Assembly (NCBI GenBank): GCA_963920705.1
Contig: OY987240.1
Location: 5,317,426 to 5,381,425 of the forward strand
Length of the DNA: 64,000 bases
Direction: 5' to 3'
Origin: Odiellus spinosus
Lineage: Eukaryota; Arthropoda; Arachnida; Opiliones; Phalangiidae
The notes under the pieces were generated by a model. It was not told where the DNA came from. It made no database searches and worked only from the letters and a program-made list of their open reading frames with translations. Numbering within the stretch: position 1 is the first letter of the stretch; the number at the start of each line of letters is the position of its first letter. Positions 42,011 through 55,179 of the stretch are shown here, piece after piece. Position numbers and translations under genes: made by a program.

Positions 42011-45000
42011 TTGATAAACTTTGCTTTTCGGAAGTACGTCAAGAAACTAGGAGCAATAACAACGCCATGAATTTATAAGACATATTACCAAGTAATGTAT
42101 GGTATCAAGTTCTTACTAAAGTTACACAAATATTTAAACAATGCTGGGTAAATCGTCTAATTGGGCTGCGTCTTCGCAAACTAGCCGCAATTGAGATTGA
42201 TACCAGTTTCTACGCTCCTCATGGCGTTGAAAGCAAATGTTCCATGGAGACTGCTATCGTGAGCACAAGTACCTACAGTAAGGTACCCCTTTTAAAATTG
42301 CAATACCATTGACTTTTAATGTTAAATTCTGTATGGTACTCATTAATTAGCAAAGCGCAGGCAATTTCCTACTCTTGCATTATACCATACACGGTACGGT
42401 TTTCCTATGGGCTTGACCATCTTGTTATTTATTGATACCGATATATTTTGTGAATTATTCACTTCATGTTTGTAATTCGAAGTAATAAACTACTAGTTGA
42501 AGTCTTAAATGAGTTGTCTACTTGATTGACTTTTGCCGCGAACAAATATAGATCGTGTGAATGCTATATCGAGACACGATAGCATTACGATCGAGTGTTA
42601 GACGTCGATCCACCTTACCACAGATACTTGGTTATATGTATGCGAAAAACTCCTATCTTCATAGATATACAATACAGAAAACAAGTCGTCGTTAATAGGG
42701 GGTCGTCGCGAACGAGATAAAAAGGTATCTTATGAATGTTTCGGTTCTAGTCTGTCAGTATTGAAAACATAAAAACAGCGAACAAGTCGTCACGAAAGGG
42801 AACTTATGCGTGTTTGGCATTGAAAATTATTATGGTGAATAATTCTTTATAATGATAACTTATGTGGAAATAAACTTTGGTGAAGCATATATACATGTAT
42901 TATTGAATCATATGATATTCAATCTATGAGATAGCGTTAGAACATTTGAGATTCGATCAAATTGACAAAATTGCGGTGTGATACCCTAAAACCACAACCG
43001 TCAAAAAACAGCAAATCTCTTTATTAAGTTTTATTTCAGATATTTAAAAAGATTTTGTAATAAACTATATTTGAATAATCTACAAAATATTTGGGTCTAG
43101 TGCTCATTTTAACTAGCCATTAAATTTTTATAAGGTAATTAGATCTTTGCTTAGCGTACTGGGAAATCAGTCTAATGGTATCAAAGCGTAATGGGGGATA
43201 AGACTATAGATAATTGTAGTTTCCTCCTATAAGTGATTTCGATCAGGAAGCATTCGATCAAATGCAAGTCGATCACATGAGACTACAATAAAAACAAATC
43301 ATTCGATCATTTGTTATTCGATGAAATCGATCCAAAACAGGAATAGGTAAGGAAAATTATCAATATAAAAAGGGGGTGAAGAAGGAGGAAACCTTGGACC
43401 CCTTATCCGTCAATTGCTTGTCTTACCTCTGACGATACGGCTTCACATTCCTGCCTCTAAGTCTAATAAATTTTGTCTAAACCGCCGGAACTTAATTGAA
43501 AAACAAGACAGGATTTATTTTTTTTCTTAAAAGTACATACCTGGAGTTCCAGTACTAGGTGTTATATCGCTGTCGATAGAGTCAATATCAAAACTAACGT
43601 GTACGAATTTATCCAATCTAAAAATATTCGTAATCTGTGTAAAAAATATTGTGAGCTTATTTTAAAAGCGGCTTTTATACTTCGGATTAATTGCGTCGAA
43701 AACGTTCTCCAAAACTCTATGTATTCCCAATCTGTCTATGTCTTTCATTGAAAAATATTTAATGTTTAGTTCGTGCAAAATTTTTCTGTAAGTAAAAGTT
43801 GGATAACAAAATCTCTAACGCACTATTGTAAAAAACAATTTAGATTGGGAACTAGTTAACAGTAATTTTATTCCGGATTATGTTGTTTTTATGAAAGAGA
43901 AAAGTAAGTGACTGTTCTCACTTTCACAAGTGGTTGTTATTGGGGTGACGCAACTAATTATCTTAAAAATATAATCAAAATTTCTTTACACGTTTGGTAT
44001 ACATGAGTAACATGAATTCTTTCGAGATTTTCTGTGGATTAATTAAGAAGGCGAAACTTTAATGATCCCTCATTCTCATAACTTCATAAATCTCAATGGT
44101 AACAGTAATGTTATATTTTTATAATTTATTGCTTTAAATATTTGATTCAGATAGCCTTCCGGGCTAAGAAAAATACCCGCAACAACTATCTAAAGCTTAT
44201 TATAACCTCACTAGAAACGTTGGAAGTTAACCCCGCCATAGTAATACTCCCGGAATTCGAGAAAGAAGTTTTACCTCCCCGACTGAACTTTAGTCGGGGA
44301 ACAACGGTCGTGTTTGTCTGGGTGCGTTGACACTGGTAAAGAGATGTACATTAAATGGCTTATATACATTGGACATTGGAAATGAATTTTTCAATTTCGG
44401 CTGAATGTCCCAATTGAGAAACATTTACTTATCTTTCTTAAAATATTATATCATCACGCCATCATATAAAAAGGTAGACTGAGAAGTCGTACGAAAAACG
44501 TGTCCGGTTACTAAATGACTAAAAGCATTATTGTAAAATTTCTCCGAATGTCTAACCACTGCCTTCTTTAATACTATGCCTATCCGTAGGAAAAGCAAGA
44601 GGGTGGCGTTACCGATTTCAAAAATATCGTTAGACGTCGCTTTCTCGAGATTAAAAAAAAAAAGCGGGAAATTCAAATGTAGGCCGAAAATTAAAAAATA
44701 GATACGAATTTTAGGTTAATAATGGAGAAAAAATTAATTAGGATTTAATTTAAATGATTAAACAGTGATTTTTAAATATTTACATTAAAAGCAAGTTCTA
44801 AATCAAATCGTAAATTTAAATCAAGATCTCTACGTTATCACCTAGATGTCGCTAGGAGTTCTACGATCTTACTTCGATAGAGCCTTATCTAATTGGCTCT
44901 TGGCAACGCGAGACTCGCGATTGGCTATTCATACATCAGGAAAGTGACATCTATCTTGGATAAATTGCAAATTAAAAATGTCTAGGAAAAAAGTTGTATT

Positions 45001-45209
45001 TGGCATTTCGTGGCCTAGTATTACAGAAGGCAGTGGTCTAACATAAATTATTGCGTGTTAAGCCTAATTTCACATAGGAAGCTAAGCATATCTGTGACAC
45101 ACCAAAATCGAGATCGCAATCACGCGAGAATGTGTAGCTCTCGATAATTTTGAAGTCGGAAACCACTTTTCGCACGCCAAAAATAAATTTTGATCTTGCG
45201 AGAATCAGC
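42011..45209. other. No gene recognised
   Basis: AT-rich. ATCGAT/GATC-rich words cluster near 43235-43335. The hairpin acctccccgactgaactttagtcgggg near 44272-44300 resembles 17222-17255. Confidence 0.45.
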
Positions 45210-45510
45210 TTTATCGGATTTTTAAGCACAGATTTAAATAATGAGAGAGTGAGAAGGTATTTGAAGTAATAGAAAGGAAGGTGCCTGAATGGGCTACAAA
45301 AGGCTTAGCTGAGCTTTATTAATTGCTTCTAAAATTCAAAACATAACTTTATGTGTTAAAGAAAGGAATATCCACTGAATTCGAGTTAATAGAGAGAAAG
45401 ATATTTTGAAAAAAGCTTTTATTGGGTATGAGTGCTTCTCATGAATAAACAAAGATTTAAATAATGAAAGAGGTATGCTTAGCTGAATTTTACTAATTGC
45501 TTCTAAGATC
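45210..45510. repeat. Dispersed repeat related to 18150-18500
   Basis: agatttaaataatga, gaagtaatagaaaggaaggtgcctgaat and ggaatatccactgaattcgagtt are shared. Confidence 0.75.
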
Positions 45511-45639
45511 TAAAAAAAATTAAGGACTAATTTTCATGTTGTAATTAGCGGTAAAGGAAAATTGCAGGAGAATTATGGACGTCTAGTATTCCTGGGCCCG
45601 CATAACAGCCCAGCAGTCCCCGCAAGCGGAAGAATCCCA

Positions 45640-45870
45640 TGCCACCTCGTTTCCCTCTCTATTCTCACTCCTTTACAGCTGTCGCTCTTGCGAGTGTCGA
45701 TCATGCGCAATGCAGGGACTTTTGCCCGGGAAACGAAACTTCAAAACTGCTATGACGTAAAACACTACATTCGAAAGCGCCATTGTGGCAAAAAACGGCA
45801 ACTTAAAATGACCCAAAATGTATATATAAAATCAGAGGATGCACATGCCTTCTAAAAATTGCGTATGCAT
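45640..45870. repeat. Dispersed repeat C, copy 1 (inverted to 53815-54045)
   Basis: Shares aaactgctatgacgtaaaaca, ggcaaaaaacggcaacttaaaatgaccc and gcacatgccttctaaaaatt with the reverse complement of 53815-54045. The 97-residue frame here is not open in the partner. Confidence 0.8.
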
Positions 45871-45963
45871 TGGGTCGTTGAATACTGGCTCTCCCTTACG
45901 GGTATCCATACAAAATCTCAAATACGGGACGCGATCTGAGTAGGACATAATCTTGATGTATGG

Positions 45964-47345
45964 TAGGGTTGCCCAATTCTGAACACTTATATTAAAAAAT
46001 GTAAAACTCAACTCATGTTGGGTCTATTTTGTACTTAAAGAATGGGGCTATTCGCGGAACACGACTTCAACACTTTGGAAAAGATCCGGAGAAAATACGA
46101 CCCTAATTAGCCAACAGTGATAATTAGCCTAACTAGACCGTTTTTAATGGAACAATATCTTTTACGGTCCGTGAAATAAGCTTTTACGAGCTTCGGAAAA
46201 ATCGCGGGTTTACCCGCTCAGTTTCGTCAAAAAGTTGGAGTTTCCCGCTATAAAATAAACTTCTCGAACAAACAAATTGTCCACAAACTCTTCGCGAAAA
46301 CGTCATTTCAAAATATGTCTAAAAACTTCTAATTCTGAACGACGCGTTAAAATATTTGAAAACTCCCAAAGTTTGCAAAAGGAACCCTTCCGCGCCTCGA
46401 ATCGAGAAACGAGTGTCACCAATGGATTAGTTGACCGAAATTACTTTAAAAAAGAGGTGTCCAGACAGTCTGGATGAACTTAGAGTGTAGGTCAATCGAG
46501 TACTTAAATAAAGTAATTGTTTAAATTCACGTAAAAATCGTGAGTATGGCGCCGTCTGTTTGGTGCCCGATCTCGATGGTTCCAATTTTGGCCTCTTGGC
46601 ATAGACCGAGCTTAATAGGAATATGGCAGATAGCGCCAGGGCCTCTATATAAGCTGTCGAGAAAGAAGGTAGAACCATCGACGACGACGACGACGATTTG
46701 CTCTTTTTTAGGAGGAACACGAAGGGTAGAAAACGCGCTGAAAGCTACGTTCCTTCCCACAACTACATCTGTATTTCGAGGGGTCTCTTTATAACGTGTA
46801 GTGATGACGTCATGACTCCTCGTAAAAAGGCGGAATTAGCGCGCTCGAGCCAGTATTTGCGAAGTTATCGACGATTTCAGTCGAAATGACGATTTCTTTA
46901 CGGGTTATATGGCAAAGCAATGCAAAAAATTTTAAATCATCAATAACTTCCGCGATTGCTCTAATTCCGCCAATACCCTGTTAAATTTGGTCAAAGAATC
47001 CATTGGTGCCACTCGTTTCTTGATTGGAGGTGCGCGAGGGGTTCCTTTTGCAAATTTGTGATTTTTTTACATGTTATAAGATAGTTCAGATTTATAAGCA
47101 GGGGCTGCTCAGAATTGGAATCGGGGCGTTCAGAGCTGGACTCGTTCGTTTAAATTAAAAGCCGCTACTGCCGTCTTAAAAACCTCGTCAGCGTCAAAAG
47201 TACGCGTCATGGAATGATGAAAACTAGTGCAACGCGTCCGCGACTATTCAAACTTCATTATAGATACTTAACTTCGTCGCTAAAAATTCCATAGCAATCG
47301 AGGTCTCAGATTTCTTAAAAAGAGTTCAGAGTAAGGCGACCCTAC
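45964..47345. mobile_element. TIR element of about 1.4 kb with inner inverted repeats
   Basis: Ends TAGGGT.GCC..A.TCTGAAC match over 21 bp with four mismatches (45964-45984 and 47325-47345). Inner arms 46366-46437 and 46990-47062 are clearer: caaaaggaacccttc.cgc, cgagaaacgagtg.caccaatggatt. The centre has a (GAC)n run near 46678. Short frames there are not assigned. Confidence 0.6.
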
Positions 47346-47599
47346 CCTAGTACATGTTTAAAATAATCAAAAAAAAATTTAAATAATATTTTTAAATGGT
47401 TTTTATCCAATCCAATACCATTTTGTCACCAAACTATTCAAACTGATTCGTTACTTTTATTTTTTAACTACAATTTCGTGCAATATTGTTTTGAAGCAAA
47501 TATATTTTCAATGCATCTGTTTAAAAATGTTAGATAATCTTTGATTTGTCTGATTTTTATGATTTAAAAAAGGAAGTTTAAATTAGGTAGTCCTTAGGG

Positions 47600-47900
47600 C
47601 TCTTGTAATATTTTAGATAAGAATACGTTAGGTTAGTAAATAACACGAACGAGCCCTTCCTTCTAACTAGTTAATGACTCGGGGTAACCCGATAGATACT
47701 GTTTGTTAATCCGTCAAATTAGCCCATCCTTGCAAATAATTAATCCCTCGGGCTAGCCCGTCAATCTTGTAATATTAAGGGTTAGGTTAGTTAATCCCTG
47801 GAACTAGCCCATCTCTCCGACATCCGTCAGGCTATATCACTCTTGTAATATTTTGAGTTAGGTTAGTTAATGAATTGAACTTGCCCGTCCCTCCGAATGT
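47600..47900. repeat. Irregular tandem repeat with TTAGG-like motifs
   Basis: ctcttgtaatatttt..gttaggttagttaat occurs three times with ctagcccgtc-like words between. Confidence 0.7.
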
Positions 47901-48732
47901 GTGCCAAAGTGGAATTGTTCTATTTCAGTTATTAACTCCGAGTTTATTTTCGTCAAAGACTAGATGTTGAGATTGTTTAACTTGTGATTCTTCCGGATAC
48001 CAAATCCAGTAGCCTTTTGTAAAATTAGTCACAAACCAGTAAATATTTATTCGAAAGAACAAATATTCCTTAGGAGGGAACAATTATTGGTTACAATGGA
48101 ATAGATATTGCATACGAAGAATTTAAAATTAGTTGAGCTAATAAATATTGCTTGGAAAGAAAAAAAAAATTAAAATCACGGCGCGCAACTCGGTTTCGAT
48201 CCTCAAATAGTAAACGATGTAATTCGAGTTGAAGAAAAAGGCAGCCATTTTCACGAAAAATATTCTCGAAACTAAGGAATAGGTGAATATAACGAAGGGG
48301 TACGGCATAAGCTCATTTGGAAGGGAAAATTCTTTTTGGCCGGCTCCATTGGAATGGCTCCAATGGATTGGATTATGAATACGCGTTTTTGTATTACAAA
48401 CCAATTGGCCAAATCCCAAACCAAATGACCCAAACAAGAGAATTGAGTCCCTGGACCCCAAACGTCTCAATGTACTAATTCGAGAATCATATTTCGGATA
48501 CTCCAAATTCGTCTATGTGAATGTGCCGTGCTTTTACTGATTTTACATGAATTACACGTATCCAGATGTCCATTTCATTTTTCGAGGCCTTGAAGAAAAT
48601 TATTCCGTGCCATATATTTGAGACGACGGTGCCATATCTCAAGTTGCTGCTATTCACCTACGTGAGAAAGGTGCTTGATTTTCGTTCTTTTTTACTCATT
48701 TCATCAGCTGAATCATAATCCGGTTTAAATAC
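47901..48732. other. No gene recognised
   Basis: The 122-residue minus frame at 48138-48506 shows no domain I know. Confidence 0.45.
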
Positions 48733-49985
48733 TTATGCTTCGAAAGTATAAAAAATATTTTTTAACTTGGCTTCTAATACGATTTTACTTCTTCGTGGTG
48801 AAGGAAAATATACGATCAGCTTTTGATTCTTGAATACGTATTTGTAGCCAGCCATGTCCATTAATCGTATTGAAACCAAATTCCTCCCATATCTGGTGCG
48901 TATATGATTGACTCCCATCTGACAATTCTATCGATCTTTCTCCGATGAGCAATATTATTCAAATATTACCCCTGCCGAGAGCTTTTGATTTCCCTTCGCC
49001 AAGGATAATGTTCGTTTTTGATGCAGACTATGTATGAAACCATTCTCTTTTATTACCTACGTAATGTGTGGCTCCCGAGTCTATTATCCATTCGATATCC
49101 ACAAGTCGCTGCGTAAAAGTTCCCTTTTTCATTGTTACTTCTTGATTTAATTTTCTGATCCCCTTTAAATTTCCTAGGGGCTCGACAATCCGATGCTCTA
49201 TGCCCTCTTTTCCCGCAATTATAACAGTGGCGACTAAATGATCTGACTTCCCATTCATTTCTTCGTTCCTTCGATCCTTTATAGGCTGACTTACGCTCGA
49301 AGCGTTTCGTCTGCCTTGAAAAGGAAATGGTTGAGTCCGGTTGTTTTTCCCTTGCGACCTGCCCGCTAGGAGCGTTTTCTTTGACTATATCTGATTTGAA
49401 GTCTGCGTCGCTCATCTAATAAATGAGTTGCACCAATGATTGAAATCTTTCTGGAATGGATCCTATCAGCTGGAAGGATATAAGATTCTCTGGTACCGTT
49501 TCTCCCTCGTTTCGTGGTTGATTTCATACTTGTGATACTCGTACAAAGAAACTTGGCACAGTTTCGCGTTGTCGGTAAATGATTGAATAAAACTGTTTAT
49601 GTAGATCGGCGACTCTCGCGCGTGATTAGGTTCGGATGTTTCTTTAATAATGTTCCATAATACAGTTGGCGTGTTTAATCCTTCTATAATACTTCGAATG
49701 TCTTCACCTAGACTCATAGGTATGATTGCAAATGCCCTTTGTTCTCTCACTTCAAACGTCAATATTATTTCAGAAGCAGACTTATCTGGGTCTCGTGTGA
49801 TTTCTTGTCGAGTGACGATTTTCCATAACGTTTATTCCCTCAGGAGTTGTTCCATGTTGAACTTCCAATAGTGATATTTCGTGCCGTCCAATTTCGCGAC
49901 ATGTCCGAGCGTTAATAATGAAGTACCTTCCACCATGGTAGCACGTTAAGCCTTGTCGCGTCACGTTAATACGTTGTACTCCCAT
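48733..49985 (-). pseudogene. Decayed Copia fragment: Gag, protease, start of pre-integrase
   Basis: Minus strand, several frames. N-terminal gag near 49870 (LDGTKYHYW type), middle gag VREQRAFAIIPMSLGEDI (49466-49762 frame), zinc knuckle CYNCGKRGHRASDC (about 49205-49250), protease DSGATHYVGN (about 49050-49085), then NLVSIRLMDMAGYKYVF (48733-48918 frame), the stretch before GAG-pre-integrase. Integrase and RT are missing. Distinct from the Copia element at 19679. No LTRs recognised. Confidence 0.85.
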
Positions 49986-51714
49986 CTGGTGAGCCGCCCC
50001 CTATCTAACAATTCATTATAGAACAGGACGACATAATTAGGGTTTCTGAAGAACTATTCAATCCGGACTATATCACCTGGTTTAAACCGGGTTAATCTAA
50101 TAAAATATATCCTGCTTTTTTTAAACCTTAAAAAACGGACAACAAAGATTATTTAACATTTTTAAACATACGCGGTGAAAATATTTATGCTTCAAAATCC
50201 TAGGTGAGTTTAGATATTGTACGGAATTGTAGTTTCAAACTGACAACGAATCAGTTTTAAGAGAGCCACGAAATTCAAGTTTCGAGTATTTGCGCTATTA
50301 GGCCGGCTTTCGACAACGTGTACCATCGACATTGTGCAATATTGATATTGGGTTCATTTAAGATTAATACACCAAGTTTATGTCATATTCAGATGCGTAC
50401 CATCTATATTTTGTTCAATCGCGATTTTGAGATTTTGTATGGATAACAAAAAAAATCATGCTTCAAGTTTACAACCGGGCATATAACGAATGAACTGAAG
50501 GTCTGAGAGTTGTGTCGTCACAACTTTCGCGCGGGGAGAGAGGAAAAATCTCAAAATTGTAAAGCGGCCGAGAAACAGAAGTCGAAATTGCCCTCTCTAG
50601 CGGTTAAGATAGAAACTAAGTAGGCGTTGCTAATTAATTTGCCTTCGTTGAAGTTCGTTCGCGACTTCGCGCTTCGTCTGTAGAATCGTTAAGGGGGTAG
50701 GAAATATAACTAAGAAACTCGGCTTTCCCCTCTCTCTCGCGAAACGAAAGAGGCTCTCGCCTAGGCGTCGCGAGTTCAAGTTTGATTTACTCTACCAGCA
50801 ATACTGGGCCATACCGCTCTTCTGTAGAAATTTGGAATACTTAGGGTGGAATCATTGACTGAGGAAATCGGACCTTCATCATTGTAACCCGTAGTATGTC
50901 GTCTTGTAAACTTGGGGATGATTTACTTGTGGTATCACCAATTATCGTATTCATAACTATTATTGGAAAGTTTTCGTTAACACTATTTTTTGGAGTTTTC
51001 ATTAACACTATTTTTTGTAGTTTTCATTCAGAGGATTACTAAAATTCTTGTACGGATTATTCAAATTTATACAAGTAATGAAAATAAAAATGTAATTTAT
51101 TTTGGAGCTCATTAAATGTCGATGTAAATGCAATTGTTCGCCTGAGCTTGTTTGGATACAAGCACTAACGTTACTATTCTGTTTCAAGACACATTTTGCA
51201 CGCTGACGACAGACAGTAAACAATTTTAAATCATTCACGTCGATCATTCTTGATATTTAATTATTATAGCTTCTGTAACTATTTTAAGAAATGTTCAATT
51301 TAATTGAGTCGTCCCTTAAAAGTAACTCGATCTAGGGAGGTTATAATTTACTTTAGATAGTTTTGGCTGGTATTTTTCTAGGCAACGAAGGCTAGCTAAG
51401 ACAAATGTTATGAGCATTAAATTGTTAAAATATAACATTAATCGGGACTTTTGAAAATGTAGTTTAAGTCGCAACCCCTGAAACTACGCTACTGAAAATA
51501 TCGAAAGAATCCATGTACACGCAATATAGGTAAAAAACTTAAATAAATTCAGTTTATTTTTAAATTAATTACTTGCGTTAAACAGTGTTTTTTTCCAAGG
51601 GGTGATTTTCATTCCCTTCTTCCCATTAATACCAACAGACGAAAGTGGGAACAGCGATATTATTTTATTTGATAGCCCTACAAAGTTAGTAAAATAGCTA
51701 TATAACTGTAGTAA
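49986..51714. other. No gene recognised; small tandem repeat
   Basis: A 27-bp unit (agttttcrttaacactatttttt) occurs about 2.5 times at 50970-51030. The 79-residue minus frame at 51008-51247 is unassigned. Confidence 0.5.
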
Positions 51715-51798
51715 TTAAAGGGCCTAGCCTAATAAGATAGTGAAAACTGCCTTTGAACGAATCGAAACAAAAAAATAGTCCCATAATGAACATGACTA

Positions 51799-52864
51799 TA
51801 CTCCGTCCAACGAAAGATGAGCCCTGAGAATTACGCCCAAATTGTGGTCGCCACCATCGACCCCATAATTATTTATCAACTTGTTTTCTCGTTTCGACGA
51901 TTGTCCGCTTTATAGTCTGCTAATAAATCGATAGGGTTAATCGAGTTTGAGCTCATAAATTCGGGGTTTGAGGAAGTCGGCTTTTTGCAATGTATATTTT
52001 GTACGTTTATGTGTTTTGCATTACTATTGAGTATTTTCTATTGTATACGTCAGGGTGTCTATGGCTAAAGCTCGAGTAGTCGTTTATAATAAAAATTGAC
52101 TTTTTTTGTTACGATAAGCCGAATGAAGAGAGACGAAATAGACTAAATAAACAAATAAGATTAAACAAAGGTTACTGAAACGTTAAAACGTTCAGTGACC
52201 TTTGCTTCCATAATAGGCCACGTTGGTACCCCTATATATTACACAATGACGCAGGAACCCATATCAAATGACAACTACATATTAGAAGCCTCGTTTTTTA
52301 TCTTACTTGCTTATTTAGGCCATTTCGTTTCTCATCATTCCGGTTTATCGTAACAAAAAAAGGAAATTAATGGTAGGCATATATTTCATTAAAAAATAAC
52401 CTTAAATACATATAAGCTTACGTCTTTACATTACATTACGGTATTCTTTGACTTGGTTACGGTAAAATAGTTATTCAAATATGGGTAAGGTAAAAGGAGT
52501 CAAGGACACGGTTGTACTATTGGCCGGCAAGGACGGCTTATAGTTGCCAATGTGACCAATTACTTTGAAAAAGAGCGAACTAAGAATCGTTGTTACATCC
52601 GGTTTAACAAGTTCGAGAACGAACGGCATTACTCAATAGTAATGCAAAACACATAAACGTACAAAATATACATTGCAAAAAGCCGACTTCCTCAAACCCC
52701 TAATTTATCAGCTCAAACTCGATTAACCCTATTGTTAAAGTAGCAGACTATAAAGCGGACAATCGTCGAACTGAGAAAACAAGTTGATAAATAATTATGG
52801 GGTCGATGGTGGTGACCCCAATTTGGGCGTAATTATCAGGTCTCATCTTTCGTTGGACGGAGTA
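51799..52864. mobile_element. TA-flanked palindromic element nested in the left foldback arm
   Basis: 233-bp arms (51799-52031 and 52632-52864) starting TACTCCGTCCAACG. TA on both sides. The right arm of the host foldback keeps the empty site (gactaatgg, in reverse near 55020-55035). Tc1/mariner-type by TA duplication; no transposase. Confidence 0.9.
52101..52361. mobile_element. Third-level palindromic element
   Basis: tttttttgttacgataagccg and its diverged reverse complement (ccggtttatcgtaacaaaaaaa). Central inverted repeat aaaggt.actgaa.cgtt. Lies in the loop of 51799-52864. Confidence 0.7.
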
Positions 52865-53535
52865 TAATGGTGGTCATGTGAAAATTTTCAGCTCAGAAGA
52901 TGCGCACATAACCTCAAAAACACATATGTTTTTTCATTTTTTGGCGATATCTTGGCCAAATTTACACCAAATCAAATATACTTTTTTTTTAAATGAAAGG
53001 TCTCTGGAAGCCCTACAAGGTGGTATTTTTTTAAAAAAATTCACGCACAAAAGCAAATTTTTTACAAGTGTTTTAAAATTTAAAAAATTATTTAAAAAAA
53101 AAACAAAAATTTGGCCTCCTCGAAAAAAAAAAATATAATGTGTATTTTGGGTCAAAGTTTACCCCTGAATTTTTTCAGATTTTTAAAATTGGTGGAACAA
53201 TGTCAAAAAAAAAAATAAAAACTGAATTTTCGGCCATATTTTAAATACGAGACGGGCATGTCTTTATCATTTATTCATAGGAAGGCGGGTTTTCACGCGC
53301 CAACCTTTTTCATCGCGCGCGCCATTTACCTTATTTATACTTAAGTGATTAAGGTAACAACTTTTTGATTTTAATTTAAACATACACTGTACTACAAACG
53401 TTGATATATAAAAATATATACCGTAAAGATTGATTAGAAGAAAAAAAAGATAGTAGAGCGCATAATTTTAGAATATCATAATAAACAAATAAAAAGTTTA
53501 TTTCTAGAACTTTCCCGACCTTCCAAGCACTTTCC

Positions 53536-53715
53536 AAGCACTTTCCAGAATTTTCTAGACATTTTAAGCGCTTTCCAGAATTTTCTAGACATTTTAAGCG
53601 CTTTCCAGAATTTTCTAGACATTTTAAGCGCTTTCCACAATTTTCTAGACATTTTAAGCGCTTTCCAGAATTTTCTAGACATTTTAAGCACTTTCCAGAA
53701 TTTTCTAGACCTCTC
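53536..53715. repeat. 30-bp minisatellite, six units
   Basis: Unit ctttccagaa ttttctagac attttaagcg, exact period 30. On the minus strand it reads as a ten-residue repeat (LENSGKRLKC), because 30 is a multiple of three. I do not call a gene. Confidence 0.93.
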
Positions 53716-53814
53716 CAGACTTTTCTGCTAACTTCTAGAACAGTTATGGACGTACGCACGTACGGACATTGTAAGTGCACATAATCGATACGTTAAAACA
53801 TTAAGTTCGTATTG

Positions 53815-54045
53815 CGTTTTGGCAATGCCTATGGAATTTTTAGAAGGCATGTGCATGCTCGAATTTTTTAATTTATTTCGGGTCATTTTAAGTTGCCGTT
53901 TTTTGCCAAAATGGTGCTTTCGAATTGTGTTTTACGTCATAGCAGTTTTGAAGTTTCGGTTCTTGGGCAAAAATTACCTTCATTGCGCATGATCAACGCT
54001 CCTAAGAGCGACAGCTGTAATTGGGTGAGTATAAAGAGAAAGAGA
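53815..54045. repeat. Dispersed repeat C, copy 2
   Basis: Inverted partner of 45640-45870, lying in the foldback loop. Confidence 0.8.
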
Positions 54046-55179
54046 GAGGAAAACTCCGTAGGCATTGGTTTGGGTATAAAATATTTTTTGAACAGCAAAA
54101 TATGTTATTTTACTTGTTTATTATGATATTCAAAAATTACGCGCTTTGTTTACTAACTTTATGTTTCTACCATGCTTACTGGCAACTCTAAAAATGTACA
54201 TTTTTTACGCTATATATTTTTATATATCAACATTCGTAGTATAGTACGTATTAAAAATAAATTCAAAAAGTTGTTAACTTTTAAAAATGATTATTTTAAA
54301 ATAATATTTTTTAATAGTTATTATCCAACCAAATACCATTTCAATACCAACATACGTTATTCTTGTACAATAAGCTTACGTTTGTGATTTCTTTGTACAA
54401 TATATGATTAAATTAGATAAGTCGCGCCCTTTGAAGTGACGACATTGGCTATTGGCGCCTTGAGTTCTGAATATATGAACTTTATAGAGTTCATTTTTCA
54501 TTTCGATAATTTAATCCAATTTTTTTAAAATAGTAACTTAATCACTTTAGTAATGTATAAATAAGGTAAGTGGCGCGCGCGATGAAAAAGTTTGGCGAGT
54601 GAAAACCCGCCTTCCTATGAATAAATGATAAAGACATGCCCGTCTCGTATTTAAAATATGGCCGAAAATTCAGTTTTTATTTTTTTTGACCTTGTTCCAC
54701 CAATTTTAAAAATCTGAAAAAATTCAGGGGTCATCTTTGACCCAAAATATACATTATATTTTTTTCGAGGAGGCCATATTTTTGGTTTTTTTTTAAATGA
54801 ATTTTCAAGTTTTAAAACACTTGTAAAAAATTTGCTTTTGAGCGTGTTTTTTTTTTTAAAAATATCACCTTGTAGGGCTTCCAGAGACCTTTCATTTAAA
54901 AGAAAGTATATTCGATTTGGTGAAAATTTGGCCAAGATATCGCCAAAAAATGAAAAAACACGTAATATGTGTTTTTGAGGTTATGTGCGCATCTTTTGAG
55001 CTGAAAATTTGCACATGACCACCATTAGTCATGCTCATTATGGGACTATTTTTTTTGTTTCGATTCGTTCAAAGGCAGTTTTCACAATCTTATCCGGCTA
55101 GGCCCTTTAAGACATACTTCTTATTATCGGTTATTGGGGTTGCGGAAGATGAAATTTCCTTGCCACCGGAGGCGAAAAG

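Larger units (their letters stand above)
51715..55110. mobile_element. Large foldback element with TTAA flanks
   Basis: Ends AGGGCCTAGCC and reverse complement, flanked by TTAA at 51715-51718 and 55107-55110. The left arm (51719-51798 plus 52867-53490) pairs with the right arm (54095-55106); the match is continuous once the nested insertion is removed. Loop 53500-54090. No transposase frame. TTAA with long arms suggests a piggyBac-type non-autonomous element. Confidence 0.85.

Noticed and set aside
46540-46794. Overlapping frames on both strands around a (GAC)n run
   Set aside because: Composition-driven; no motif, and they lie inside an inverted-repeat element.
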